The notes beneath the pieces were generated by a model, which worked only from the letters and a program-made list of their open reading frames with translations, had not been told where the DNA came from and made no database searches. Source: Gaiellasilicea sp037720595 (GTDB taxonomy: Bacteria; Actinomycetota; Thermoleophilia; Gaiellales; Gaiellaceae). Taken from it: a stretch of DNA of 64,000 nucleotides. The translations under genes and the position numbers were made by a program. Position 1 is the stretch's first letter, and the number at the start of each line of letters is the position of its first letter. Positions 34,166 to 43,013 of this stretch are shown here, in pieces. Where the stretch lies: NCBI GenBank assembly GCA_037720595.1, contig JBBJLW010000005.1:87491-151490 (forward strand). The letters run 5' to 3'.

Positions 34166-35737
34166 GTGAGCCGCCGCCGCATCTCCGCAGCCGTCTGCCT
34201 CGCTCTGGCGCTTACTAGCGCTGGGTCGGCGACATCGAGCCCGTCGACGAAGAGTCCGCCTGGGAAAAGCGTCCCGACGGCCACATCCGATCCCGTCCTG
34301 ACTGGCGCCGCAACGGTAGGAGCAGCGCTGCTCGCCAGCGCGGGTGAATGGTCTGGCCCGACGACGAAGCTCTTGTATCAGTGGATGCGCTGCGATCCGC
34401 AAAGCGCACAGTGCACGACTCTAATCGACGCCACGTCGAGCACATTCCCGATCGCCTCTTCAGAAGCCGGTTTCGCTCTCCGAGTTCAGGTAATAGCCTC
34501 GAATCGGAACGGATCGTCGGCCGCGCTATCCGCCGCGAGTGCCGTTGTCCCAAGCACGACAACAGTAGCATCACCACCTCCTGCCGTACCGCCTGCAACC
34601 GTAGCATCACCACCTCCAGCCGTACCGCCTGCAACCGTAGCATCACCACCTCCAGCCGTACCGCCTGCAACCGTGGTCATCCCGACAATCTCGGGTACGA
34701 CTCAGCAGGGCCAGGTACTTACCTCGTCCATAGGTACTTGGGAAGGAACACAGCCTTTCACGTTCTCTTACCAATGGAAGCGCTGTGATAACGACGGAAA
34801 CACCTGCAGCGACATCAACGGCGCACTCGCGTCTAGCTACTCTCTGACAGCGGCCGACGTCGGCTCGACGATTCGGATTCAGATCACAGCCTCGAATAGC
34901 GTCGGTTCCTCGATCATCAGCTCGAACAGCACGGCGATCATTACGCCGGTGGTAGCTGCAACGACGACCCCCGGAATTCCGACACCCTATTTGGTCGACA
35001 CCTTCGAAACCGGTGATCTGACAAAATGGTCGGACTTCTCCAATGCGGGCCTCTCGCGCACTCCATCAGGCATGCAGGTCGTGCCTGTCCCCAACACAGA
35101 TGGTAGCTCTACGCAGACGGCGAAGGTCACGGTTGCCACAGGAGGTCTGCCAAACAGCGCTGCGTTCTTACAGACCAATTCGTATCAGCTTCCGTGGGCG
35201 GTGATAGGGGCAGATGTATGGCATCGCATGAGAGTGCTATTTCCCTCCGGCGCTAATCCTGCCTATCCTGGTAAGTTCACCGTCGACACACCGGGAGGCT
35301 GGAACACGGTCATTGCTTGGCACAACCGCACGGACGCAGCCACCGGTCCTTATGGAAATAGCTACCTCTCTTCGATGGTGATGGTTCACAATAACGCCGA
35401 CGGAACTGCCCGGCTACAACTGCGAACAGCTGGCGGCACACCGCAAGTACCCGTTCTTACCTACATCCCTGGCCCGACATTGCAGTATGACCACTGGTAC
35501 GACATCCAGGTGCGTTTTGTCCTCTCCGAACAGGCAGCGGTTGGCTACTACGAATGGTGGGTCAATAACTCGCAGATCGCAACCGGCAAAGCCCCCACCG
35601 CCTACAAACTGCCTGACGGAACGTCCGGGCAACTGTTTCAAGTAGGTCACTACCGCAGCCCAGACCACTCCACCTCTTCAGGTACGCTTTACATCGATGA
35701 CGTTACCGTCGGCCCGACTCGTGCCTCGACCGGTTAG
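34166..35737 (+). CDS. Secreted protein with two Ig-like repeats and a lyase/lectin-like domain
   Basis: A 523-residue protein with a short signal peptide (ISAAVCLALALTSAGSATS), Ig-like repeat 1 (LTGAATVGAALLASAGEWSG ... WMRCDPQSAQCTTL), a Pro-rich linker of three VASPPPAVPPAT units, Ig-like repeat 2 (PTISGTTQQGQVLTSSIGTW ... WKRCDNDGNTCSDI ... TAADVGSTIRIQITASNSVG), and a C-terminal jelly-roll domain (DTFETGDLTKWSDF, SYQLPWAVIGADVWHRMRVL, YPGKFTVDTPGGWNTVIAWH, YDHWYDIQVRFVLSE). It is paralogous to the gene at 31034, with an extra Ig-like repeat and a different linker. The GTG start is preceded by GAGGC. It is likely secreted or wall-associated and glycan-binding or glycan-cleaving. Confidence 0.85.
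   Translation: MSRRRISAAVCLALALTSAGSATSSPSTKSPPGKSVPTATSDPVLTGAATVGAALLASAGEWSGPTTKLLYQWMRCDPQSAQCTTLIDATSSTFPIASSEAGFALRVQVIASNRNGSSAALSAASAVVPSTTTVASPPPAVPPATVASPPPAVPPATVASPPPAVPPATVVIPTISGTTQQGQVLTSSIGTWEGTQPFTFSYQWKRCDNDGNTCSDINGALASSYSLTAADVGSTIRIQITASNSVGSSIISSNSTAIITPVVAATTTPGIPTPYLVDTFETGDLTKWSDFSNAGLSRTPSGMQVVPVPNTDGSSTQTAKVTVATGGLPNSAAFLQTNSYQLPWAVIGADVWHRMRVLFPSGANPAYPGKFTVDTPGGWNTVIAWHNRTDAATGPYGNSYLSSMVMVHNNADGTARLQLRTAGGTPQVPVLTYIPGPTLQYDHWYDIQVRFVLSEQAAVGYYEWWVNNSQIATGKAPTAYKLPDGTSGQLFQVGHYRSPDHSTSSGTLYIDDVTVGPTRASTG
34564..34671 (+). repeat. 36-bp tandem repeat, three units, encoding a Pro-rich linker
   Basis: Three near-identical 36-bp units encode VASPPPAVPPAT between the two Ig-like domains. 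Units differ by only two or so bases (for example CCTCCTGCC against CCTCCAGCC). Confidence 0.9.
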
Positions 35738-35946
35738 TGAAGCGGATCCTGCCGGATGGAGGCAGTAGCAGCCGACTGCTCCCGGCGCAGGCCGCTTGCC
35801 GAGCGCGCCGGTGTCCACGGTGCCGGCTGAGGCCGCAACGCTCCGACGACTCCGCGGGAGCCTCGTGCGCCATGGTGGTTTCCAGGCTGGTCCCTCGGCA
35901 AGCCGCTAGTGATTCGCCGACCGGGTGCGCCCTCGGCGTAGAGGCG

Positions 35947-36999
35947 CTACGCACGGTGTGACGCCCGCAAAGTACGGATCGTCATCTGGTCGACGACATC
36001 GGCGATCACCTCAACACCGCCTGTGTGAAGCGGCGCAAGCGCAACGACCTTTTCAAAAGCGGCGGTCTCAAAATCAGCGACGGAGGTGAGAATGCGAAGC
36101 CTTCCGTGTGCCTGGAGCATCCGATCGATTGAGCCGATCTCACTCCGCAGAATGCTGTAAGCCGGAATGCCGAGATAAGCCGCCTCGCGCAGCATCGTCC
36201 CACCCGACGAAACAACAGCATCGACCGCCTTCAACAGCGACACGAACGGTACGGCCTCTTGCAGAACGAAAGGCTGATTGATCCACTGAAAGCGATCCAA
36301 ATAGGCCGACTGCCGTTCATACCTTGGTGCAAAAACAACTCTGACGCCATCGCGGCGGGCGAACCACCCGAGCAGCGATAACGCAAGCTCCATCGATTCG
36401 CGAGCGAAATAGTGCGCCTCCTCAGCCGGCGGTCGGAAGAGGATTCTGATGACACGCTCGTCACGTTCCATCCCAGGAAACGCAAACGCCCGCACATTCG
36501 GAAGATCGACCTCCGAGAACGATAACACCTCCTTCAAGCCGTGGAAGGGGATCAGCCGCGCAGGGTGGAAACCCTTTCTAATAAATATCGATGGATTGAT
36601 CGCATCAGGGAAGATCACGCTTGCGCGCATTGCGCGCGCCACCCGTAAATCAACATGTTCGTAGTCGCAAAAGGTAAATGCCGGAATACCAAGATGGCGC
36701 GCCGCAATGACTGCCCCGCGAGAGGCCGTAACCACGAGATCCGGACGGTCGCCACGCGCAAAGAGCGCGCGTAGGTCGTACGCGCGCTTCATAACACCTA
36801 GTGCCTTCTGCGCTGACCACGCCCCGGAATACGTCTTGCCGGCGATAACACGGATCCCACGTTGCTCGAGCAGCTCCAAGGTGATACCCCGATCTCGTGC
36901 TGTGATAACAACGTCGTGTCCCGCGGCCTCGAATGCAGCCTTAAAAGGAACCAGATATTGCACCTGCGGAGGATTATCAATATCGATCCAAGCCTTCAC
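35947..36999 (-). CDS. DUF354-family protein (GT-B-like, exopolysaccharide-associated)
   Basis: A 350-residue protein beginning KAWIDIDNPPQVQYLVPFKA, the DUF354 N-terminal signature, with ARDRGITLELLEQRGIRVIA, TASRGAVIAARHLGIPAFTF, FCDYEHVD and the nucleotide-binding-like SSGGTMLREAAYLGIPAYSI. The fold is related to UDP-GlcNAc 2-epimerase/MurG GT-B proteins, but no reaction is established. The GTG at 36999 has GGGAGGCGGGGCC directly upstream, which decides the start. It lies 68 bp downstream of the six-hairpin gene on the same strand, so the two form an operon. Confidence 0.85.
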   Translation of the reverse strand: MKAWIDIDNPPQVQYLVPFKAAFEAAGHDVVITARDRGITLELLEQRGIRVIAGKTYSGAWSAQKALGVMKRAYDLRALFARGDRPDLVVTASRGAVIAARHLGIPAFTFCDYEHVDLRVARAMRASVIFPDAINPSIFIRKGFHPARLIPFHGLKEVLSFSEVDLPNVRAFAFPGMERDERVIRILFRPPAEEAHYFARESMELALSLLGWFARRDGVRVVFAPRYERQSAYLDRFQWINQPFVLQEAVPFVSLLKAVDAVVSSGGTMLREAAYLGIPAYSILRSEIGSIDRMLQAHGRLRILTSVADFETAAFEKVVALAPLHTGGVEVIADVVDQMTIRTLRASHRA

Positions 37000-37067
37000 A
37001 GGCCCCGCCTCCCGAACTGCACGATTACTGTTTGGTGAAGTGCCGACGTGCCTTCCGCACCTCATGG

Positions 37068-38291
37068 CTATAAGGCACCGTCGGTCAGTACCGCTGGCGG
37101 CTCTGATGCACCCATCATTACTCGACTTAACCCGCAGAACATCCAAGCCGTCGACCAGCGCATGTATGCGATCTTGTTGGTGTATCGACCATAATTGCGG
37201 TACGCGAATGCGCCACTCGGCAATTGCAAACGGTCGAGAGACCACAACGCTAGACGGGCCGCAGTTTGAAAATCACCGAACCCACAGAGAGTCATCATTG
37301 CTTGGCCACATGCTGTAGAGTCGATCGGATACAGCCTATCGTCGAAATATCGCGGCCGCGCATCCTGGCCGAAGAAGTTCGTTCTGTAATAGTCCCAACC
37401 CGTTATCTTCGCATCGCTAAACTCTAGCACCCCGGTGCGGGTCTCAAACTCATTCAAGCCATCTAGGACATACGCGGTATGAAAGTTGTCGGCCCATCGT
37501 CTCGCGTCTCCAATCGCGTACGGCCAAGCACCGCTCTTCGACTGATGGGCAACTACGAACCTCAGGGCGTTTCGCGCAGTGTCTAACAGAATTGGATTGC
37601 CTGTGACCGAGTAGACCTGAGCGCAAAGGCGTGCGCCTTTGGCCGTCGCGTTGAGTACCCACTGGCGATCATGCGGAGAATACGACCAACAGAACTCGCC
37701 GTCAGCACCAACATTCCGATTCAGGTCGTTGAGTAAGAAGTCGCACGCGCTTGTACAAAGTGGCAGCGCTTCCTCCAGGCCGAGTAGGTCATACGCCGTG
37801 AATAAGGCATTAGTCACAAAGCCGGTCGCTACTATGGTTGGGGTATAAGCTGGCAAGAGATCAAAACGCGTCTGCCAAGCAAAATCGTAACCCCAGCAAT
37901 CGCCGCTATAGCCGGTCGACCGTAGCCGTCTGAGCTCCTGAACAAGGAAGTCGCATTCCTCGCGGTAAGGTTCGTGTCGCAGGGGTTGGGCTGCAATCAA
38001 GTACGAAAGTCCCTGGAGAGCGAGTGCCAGTGTGACAGGGTTGTAGCCTTTTGGTATCCCCAACGCCGGACGAATATTGAGCGGAATCCGCTTGAGCGTC
38101 TGCTGTGCAGCAAAGCGAATCAACTTGCTCGAACGTAATATCGGAAGTCGAAAAAGCGGCGACTCGAGCGCGTCATACGGATCGTAGCCACGATACGCAT
38201 TGGTTCGCATGTGCTCAGCAGCGCGTCGAATGCCGGCGGGTAGCGCACCGAGGTGCGCATCGGGTTCATTCCACTGCGCCGCAACCGTCAT
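37068..38291 (-). CDS. Six-hairpin (alpha/alpha) toroid protein, exopolysaccharide-associated
   Basis: A 407-residue protein of helical-hairpin repeats: GYSGDCWGYDFAWQTRFDLL, YTPTIVATGFVTNALFTAYD, NATAKGARLCAQVYSVTGNP, HQSKSGAWPYAIGDARRWAD-NFHTAYVLDGL, and DDRLYPIDSTACGQAMMTL. The GWPY/DNFHTAY blocks define a family often misannotated as delta-aminolevulinate dehydratase; it is structurally akin to six-hairpin glycosidases or C5-epimerase C-domains. No signal peptide is seen. The enzymatic role is unknown. It is the first gene of the pair with DUF354. Confidence 0.75.
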   Translation of the reverse strand: MTVAAQWNEPDAHLGALPAGIRRAAEHMRTNAYRGYDPYDALESPLFRLPILRSSKLIRFAAQQTLKRIPLNIRPALGIPKGYNPVTLALALQGLSYLIAAQPLRHEPYREECDFLVQELRRLRSTGYSGDCWGYDFAWQTRFDLLPAYTPTIVATGFVTNALFTAYDLLGLEEALPLCTSACDFLLNDLNRNVGADGEFCWSYSPHDRQWVLNATAKGARLCAQVYSVTGNPILLDTARNALRFVVAHQSKSGAWPYAIGDARRWADNFHTAYVLDGLNEFETRTGVLEFSDAKITGWDYYRTNFFGQDARPRYFDDRLYPIDSTACGQAMMTLCGFGDFQTAARLALWSLDRLQLPSGAFAYRNYGRYTNKIAYMRWSTAWMFCGLSRVMMGASEPPAVLTDGAL

Positions 38292-38779
38292 TGGCAGGCT
38301 CTCCTCAAGCTAATGAGGACAAAACGTGCCGGACGTGCGACTGACTTCGTCATCGTCGCCAGTATAGGAGCGCGAGAGGCTCGTGTTCTACGCTGCGCAC
38401 TACGATCGTTTGGTCACACAGAATCATCTGCATTGACAGATCGATCGCGTCGGAGTATGGCCGCGCGGCGTTCTCATTACATGGCCTCGCCCGAACGACG
38501 TCACTGCCGAGCGAGAACCGATCGCAGCGCGTTTGCGACGTGTCAGCGACGGCGATGCCGCGCTGACACGCATCCTAGCCAGCCGTTGCGGTACCGCTGT
38601 AGCACCGCTCGGAACCTCGTGATCGTGCACCTCGTGCAGCTCGACGAGTGGGATATCTGTGGGTCGACATCAGCGGTGGCCGCAGAGCCAAGGCGCGCCG
38701 CGCCCGGGCGTAGTACAGAGGGTTTGCGGAGAAAAGGAAGCCGAACAAGAGTCACCACAAAGAAAGTACTCTGAAGCTC
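38292..38779. other. 488-bp gene-free stretch with one hairpin
   Basis: No supported gene on either strand. It holds the start region of the six-hairpin gene (-) and the region before the deacetylase (+). At 38539-38570 CGTGTCAGCG pairs with CGCTGACACG, with an inner CGGC/GCCG stem and GAT loop, a strong hairpin without a T-run. Confidence 0.55.
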
Positions 38780-39597
38780 TTGGGATTCGCTTCTGCCAAC
38801 CGCCTGTTCCTGGCTTACCACGCCGTGGACCCGGGCTGGCACGATCAGACGCTTGTCGGTCGAGCCGCGGGTATTTGCAGATCAGATGCAGCGTCTCGCA
38901 AAGCGCGGCTACCGAGGGCTCACGTTCTCGGCCGCGGTGCTCGACGACCATCCAGGGCGCATCGTCGCGATCACGTTCGACGACGCCTACCCATCTGTCG
39001 CGGAGCACGCGCTCCCGGTGCTCCGCGAGCTCGGCTGGCCGGCGACGGTCTTCGTACCTACGGCAACAGCCGCGAGCGGCGGCCTCATGACGTGGTTGAG
39101 CCCGGATTTCGCGGCGGAGAAGCGGCAGCTGAGTTGGCCGGAGCTGACGGACCTCGCGGAGGCTGGCTGGGAGATCGGCAGTCATTCGCGTACGCACCGT
39201 CTTCTCTCAACGCTTGACGAGGCCGAATTGCAAGAGGAACTCGAGGGCTTTCGGGCCGAGATCGTTGCGCACCTCGGATCCTGCACGAGCATCGGCTACC
39301 CGTGGGGCGAAGTGGATAACCGAGTTGTCGAGGGCGCCCGACGGGCCGGGTACACGGTTGGTTCTGGGCTCGCGAAGCGGTTCGTCCACGACGACCCGCT
39401 TCGCTCACCACGCGTACCGATCGCAGGGCTCGACGGCCGCGTTCGGTTCGCGCTCAAGACGTCCGGGCTGCTGTGGACGCTCCGTTCGACCCCCCCTCTG
39501 GGACGCCCTCGAAACCGCCCGCGGACTCGACAGCGACCGCGACAAGGCACCAAAGGGCCTGACGGCGCATCTGCAGTCCCTGCTGCGCCTCCGGTAG
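38780..39597 (+). pseudogene. Polysaccharide deacetylase (NodB-like), two frameshifts
   Basis: Coding sense starts at a TTG (38780): ASANRLFLAYHAVDPGW. It jumps frame near 38850 into LSVEPRVFADQMQRLAKRGY ... IVAITFDDAYPSVAEHALPV (NodB TFDD motif) ... WEIGSHSRTHRLL (H-x3-H) ... IGYPWGEVDNRV. It jumps again at a C-run near 39490 into LWDALETARGLDSDRDKAPK, ending at 39597. With all three parts joined it would be a normal ~270-residue deacetylase. The second shift lies in a homopolymer and could be a sequencing error; the first is less easily explained that way. A shortened functional form starting at TTG 38853 cannot be excluded. Confidence 0.7.
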
Positions 39598-39634
39598 ACC
39601 TCGCAGCGTCCGACCGGGATGCGAGGTTTCCCCC

Positions 39635-39793
39635 ATGTCCATTCAGCATGTGGTCGTGCTCGTCGCACTGGCCTGGGTCGTGCTTGCTCTATCTGTTGGC
39701 ATCGCGCTCGGTGTGTTGATCCGCCGCCTGAATCTCTACACACCCGAGCCGACGGCGTTACGTCGTCGCAGTCGCACCCGCCGCGCCGCCTAG
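39635..39793 (+). CDS. 52-residue single-pass membrane protein
   Basis: Starts MSIQHVVVLVALAWVVLALS, continues through one hydrophobic helix to IRRLNLYTPEP, and ends in a basic tail RRRSRTRRAA. It is preceded by GCGAGG about seven bases before the ATG and lies 37 bp after the deacetylase remnant. It ends 10 bp before the convergent lysS stop. Function unknown. Confidence 0.6.
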   Translation: MSIQHVVVLVALAWVVLALSVGIALGVLIRRLNLYTPEPTALRRRSRTRRAA

Positions 39794-39803
39794 TCTCGAG
39801 TGT

Positions 39804-41177
39804 TCACGCGCGCTCCTTGAGCGCCGGAAAGAGGATCACGTCGCGGATCGTCTCGCTCCCCGTCAGAACCATGGCGAGACGATCGATCCCGAGCCCTAGT
39901 CCGGCTGTGGGCGGCATCCCGTAGGAAAGCGCCTCGACGTAGTCGGGATCGTCCTCGACGAACTCGGCCGCGCCCGACTCCTTCTCGGCGAGTTGATCGC
40001 GAAAGCGGCTCGCCTGCTCCTCGGCATCGGTGATCTCGCTGTAGGCGTTCCCGAGCTCGAAACCCGCGACGAAGTACTCGAAGCGCTCGACCATGGTCGG
40101 GTCGTCGTCGGTCGTCCGCGCGAACGGCGAGAGCTCGACCGGATAGTCGTAGAGGACCGTCGGCTCGATCAAGCTCGGCTCGACGAAGTAGGAGAGCGCG
40201 TGGTCGGCGAGCTGCGCCCAGGTGTGGTCGTGTGACGTATCGACGCCGCGCTCGCGCAGCGCCGTTCTGAGCTGGTCGGCGTCTCGCAGCCAGAGGCCGT
40301 GCTCGGCGAGCGCGTCCGCCAACCGAATGCGGCGCCACGGCGCTTTCAGGTCGACCTCGTGGCCGCGAAACGAGACCTGGGAGGTGCCCAGCACGGCGAG
40401 CGCCACCCGCTCGAGGAGCGTCTCGATCCGCACCATCGCGTCCTCGTAGCCCGCGTAGGCCTCGTACCACTCGAGCATCGTGAACTCGGGTGCGTTCTTG
40501 TACGAGAGCCCCTCGTTGCGAAAGTCCTTGCCGATCTCGTAGACGCGCTCGAACCCGCCGACGATCAGCCGCTTGAGATAGAGCTCGCTTGCGATTCGCA
40601 GGTACACGTCCCGCCCGAGCTCGTTGTAGTGCGTTACGAAGGGGCTCGCGAATGCGCCGCCATATCTCGGCTGGAGCACGGGCGTCTCGACCTCGAGGAA
40701 GTCTTCCTCGTCGAGATAGCGACGAATCTCCGTCACGGCTCGAGTTCGGATCTCGAACGAGCGCCGCGTGTCCTCGTTCATCAGGAGATCGAGGTAACGC
40801 TTGCGATACCGCTGCTCGACATCGGTGAGGCCGTGGAAGGTGTCCGGGAGGGGAGAGCGGATCTTCGCCAGGAGTTCCAGCGAGGTCACTTGGAGCGACG
40901 GCTCGCCGCGACGGGACTTCGCGGGCGAGCCCGTGACGCCGACGATGTCGCCGAGATCGAGGTCGAGCTCGCCCGTGCGACTCGTGTCGCAGAGGAGCTG
41001 GATCCGGCCGCTGCGGTCGACAAGATCGAGGAAGACGAGCTTGCCGTGACCTCGGCGAGCGAGGATGCGGCCGGCGAGGCGGCGCTGCTCGTCAAACGAG
41101 GCTCCGGCCTCGAGCGACTCGCACTCGGCACGGACGGAGGCGACCGCGACCCGGTCGGGAAAGCGCTTCGGCAGCAT
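39804..41177 (-). CDS. lysS: Lysyl-tRNA synthetase (class II)
   Basis: Charges tRNA-Lys. An N-terminal OB-fold (RLAGRILARRGHGKLVFLDL) precedes the class II catalytic core: motif 1 in VTEIRRYLDEEDFLEVETPV, motif 2 in FERVYEIGKDFRNEG with HNPEF-type SYKNAPEFTMLEWYEAYAGY, and motif 3 GLGLGIDRLAMVLTGSE. At 457 residues it is slightly short but complete. It is downstream of greA on the same strand, as in the conserved folate-lysS neighbourhood of many bacteria. Confidence 0.96.
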   Translation of the reverse strand: MLPKRFPDRVAVASVRAECESLEAGASFDEQRRLAGRILARRGHGKLVFLDLVDRSGRIQLLCDTSRTGELDLDLGDIVGVTGSPAKSRRGEPSLQVTSLELLAKIRSPLPDTFHGLTDVEQRYRKRYLDLLMNEDTRRSFEIRTRAVTEIRRYLDEEDFLEVETPVLQPRYGGAFASPFVTHYNELGRDVYLRIASELYLKRLIVGGFERVYEIGKDFRNEGLSYKNAPEFTMLEWYEAYAGYEDAMVRIETLLERVALAVLGTSQVSFRGHEVDLKAPWRRIRLADALAEHGLWLRDADQLRTALRERGVDTSHDHTWAQLADHALSYFVEPSLIEPTVLYDYPVELSPFARTTDDDPTMVERFEYFVAGFELGNAYSEITDAEEQASRFRDQLAEKESGAAEFVEDDPDYVEALSYGMPPTAGLGLGIDRLAMVLTGSETIRDVILFPALKERA

Positions 41178-41359
41178 GGCGGCGAGTCTAGTCCGGCTCC
41201 GCTTTCGCCCTCGGCCTAGCGCGTTCCTGGCGCGCGGCTGAGAGTGCGCCGCCGGAGGGGATAGTGCGCAGGCACAGACCCGGAGGGCCGGGTGCTCTCA
41301 GACGCGCGAGGGCAGCGGAGCCCGGCTCCGCCGGGCAGTAGCCGCCGGCCAGGTACGCG

Positions 41360-41833
41360 CTAGGCGGCTTTGATGTCGAGGATCTTGAACTTCAGGGAGC
41401 CGCGAGGCGCGGCGACCTCGACCGTCTCGCCCTTCTTCTTGCCGATGATCGCCTTGCCGACCGGCGACTCGTTCGAGAGCTTCGCCTCGGCGGGGTCGGC
41501 CTCGGCCGAGCCGACGATGATGTACTCGACGGTCTGGTTCGCGTCGACGTCCTTCAGCCGAACCTTGGCGCCGATCGAGACGACGCTCAGATCGACGTCG
41601 TCGGATTCGATCACGCGCGCGTGCACGAGACGCTCCTCGAGCTGGGCGATCCTGTGCTCGAGCATCGCCTGCTCGTTCTTGGCGTCGTCGTACTCCGCGT
41701 TCTCGGAGATGTCCCCGAAGTCGCGGGCCACGCGAATCCGGTCGGCGACCTCGCGACGCTTGTCGTTCGAGAGGACGTGGATCTCCGACTTCAGCTTCTC
41801 GTAGCCCTCTGGCGTGAGGATGACTTCCTTCAA
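41360..41833 (-). CDS. greA: Transcription elongation factor GreA
   Basis: Rescues backtracked RNA polymerase by stimulating transcript cleavage. The N-terminal coiled coil holds the tip acidic motif in RDFGDISENAEYDDAKNEQA (catalytic DISENAEY), followed by the C-terminal FKBP-like domain (VGSAEADPAEAKLSNESPVG and KKKGETVEVAAPRG). The length of 157 is typical. It lies 182 bp upstream of lysS; the gap contains a CGGAGC/GCTCCG dyad. Confidence 0.97.
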   Translation of the reverse strand: MKEVILTPEGYEKLKSEIHVLSNDKRREVADRIRVARDFGDISENAEYDDAKNEQAMLEHRIAQLEERLVHARVIESDDVDLSVVSIGAKVRLKDVDANQTVEYIIVGSAEADPAEAKLSNESPVGKAIIGKKKGETVEVAAPRGSLKFKILDIKAA

Positions 41834-41951
41834 GACTCGGCCTCCTGGCCTGCTTCACTCACAAGAAAGCCGGCGCTCCTGCGCCGACGCGGGGCGGAAT
41901 CGTACCCGCACTCCCGGACGCGGTCAAGCGGCGCAGTACCATCTTCAAACC

Positions 41952-43013
41952 GTGCTTACAGACCTCCGCGAAAGCTGGCAGATCCGTGACGTGGAGATCC
42001 CCACGCGCGTCGTGCTCGCGCCGATGGCGGGCGTCAGCGTGCAGGCATTCCGGCGTCAGGGCCGGCGCTTCGGAGCCGGGCTCGTCTGCTCGGAGATGGT
42101 GAGCTGCGCCGGGATCGAGCACCGCAACGAGAAGACGCTCGGCTATCTGCGGGTCGCGACGGACGAGCATCCGCTCGCGATCCAGATCTTCGGCTCCGAT
42201 CCTCGGATGATGGCCGAGGCGGCGCGGATGGTCGCGGCCGCCGGGGCCGATCTGGTCGACATCAACTTCGGCTGCCCCGTCCGCAAGGTGACGAAGACCG
42301 GCGCCGGCGCGACGCTGCTCGACGACGCCGGCCGCGCAGCGCGAATCGTCGAGGCGGTCGCGAACGCGACCGAGCTCCCGGTCTCGGTGAAAATGCGCCG
42401 TGGCCTCCGAGACGGCTCTCGCACCTGCCTCGAGGTCGCCCCGCAGCTCGTCGAAGCGGGCGCCGCGACGCTGACGCTGCACCCCCGCTCCGCGCAGCAG
42501 ATGTACACCGGCACCGCCGATCATTCGCTGACCGCGGAGCTCGTCTCGCTGGTCGACGTGCCCGTGATCGCTTCCGGAGACATCACCTCGCGAGCGAAGG
42601 CGCGGGCCGTGCTCGCGACGACAGGCGCCTCGGCCGTGATGGTCGGCCGCGGCGCGCAGGGCAATCCCTGGGCGCTGCGGGAGATCGTGGACGGCGACGA
42701 CCGCGAGCCGACGCGAGAGGAGGTCGTCGCGGAGCTCGTGCTCTTCATCCGCGAAACCGTGCGCGAGCTCGGCGAGCGGCGCGCATCGGGCTTCCTGAAG
42801 AAGTTCTACGGCTGGTACCTCGGGCGCGGCCGCTTCCCGAAGCCGTTCAAGCAGGAGCTGGTCGTGCTGAGCTCGACCGAGGAGGTCGAGCGCCTCCTGA
42901 TCGCGGCAGCGCCGGGAGCCCTCCCCCTGCTCGCGCGGCTGGAGGACGAGCTCCCGGATGCGGAAGATGTCTTGCTCGACTCCCTCCCGATCTCGATCTA
43001 CGGCGGCGGCTAG
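41952..43013 (+). CDS. dus: tRNA-dihydrouridine synthase
   Basis: Reduces uridine to dihydrouridine in tRNA with FMN and NADPH. Family blocks are RVVLAPMAGVSVQAFRRQGR, LAIQIFGSDPRMMAEAARMV, INFGCPVRKVTKTGAGA (catalytic Cys), VSVKMRRGL, LTLHPRSAQQMYTG, VIASGDITS and VMVGRGAQGNPW. The GTG at 41952 gives 353 residues starting at the conserved barrel; the longer open frame runs antisense over greA. It is convergent with coaX, their stop codons overlapping in a shared CTAG. Confidence 0.95.
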   Translation: MLTDLRESWQIRDVEIPTRVVLAPMAGVSVQAFRRQGRRFGAGLVCSEMVSCAGIEHRNEKTLGYLRVATDEHPLAIQIFGSDPRMMAEAARMVAAAGADLVDINFGCPVRKVTKTGAGATLLDDAGRAARIVEAVANATELPVSVKMRRGLRDGSRTCLEVAPQLVEAGAATLTLHPRSAQQMYTGTADHSLTAELVSLVDVPVIASGDITSRAKARAVLATTGASAVMVGRGAQGNPWALREIVDGDDREPTREEVVAELVLFIRETVRELGERRASGFLKKFYGWYLGRGRFPKPFKQELVVLSSTEEVERLLIAAAPGALPLLARLEDELPDAEDVLLDSLPISIYGGG

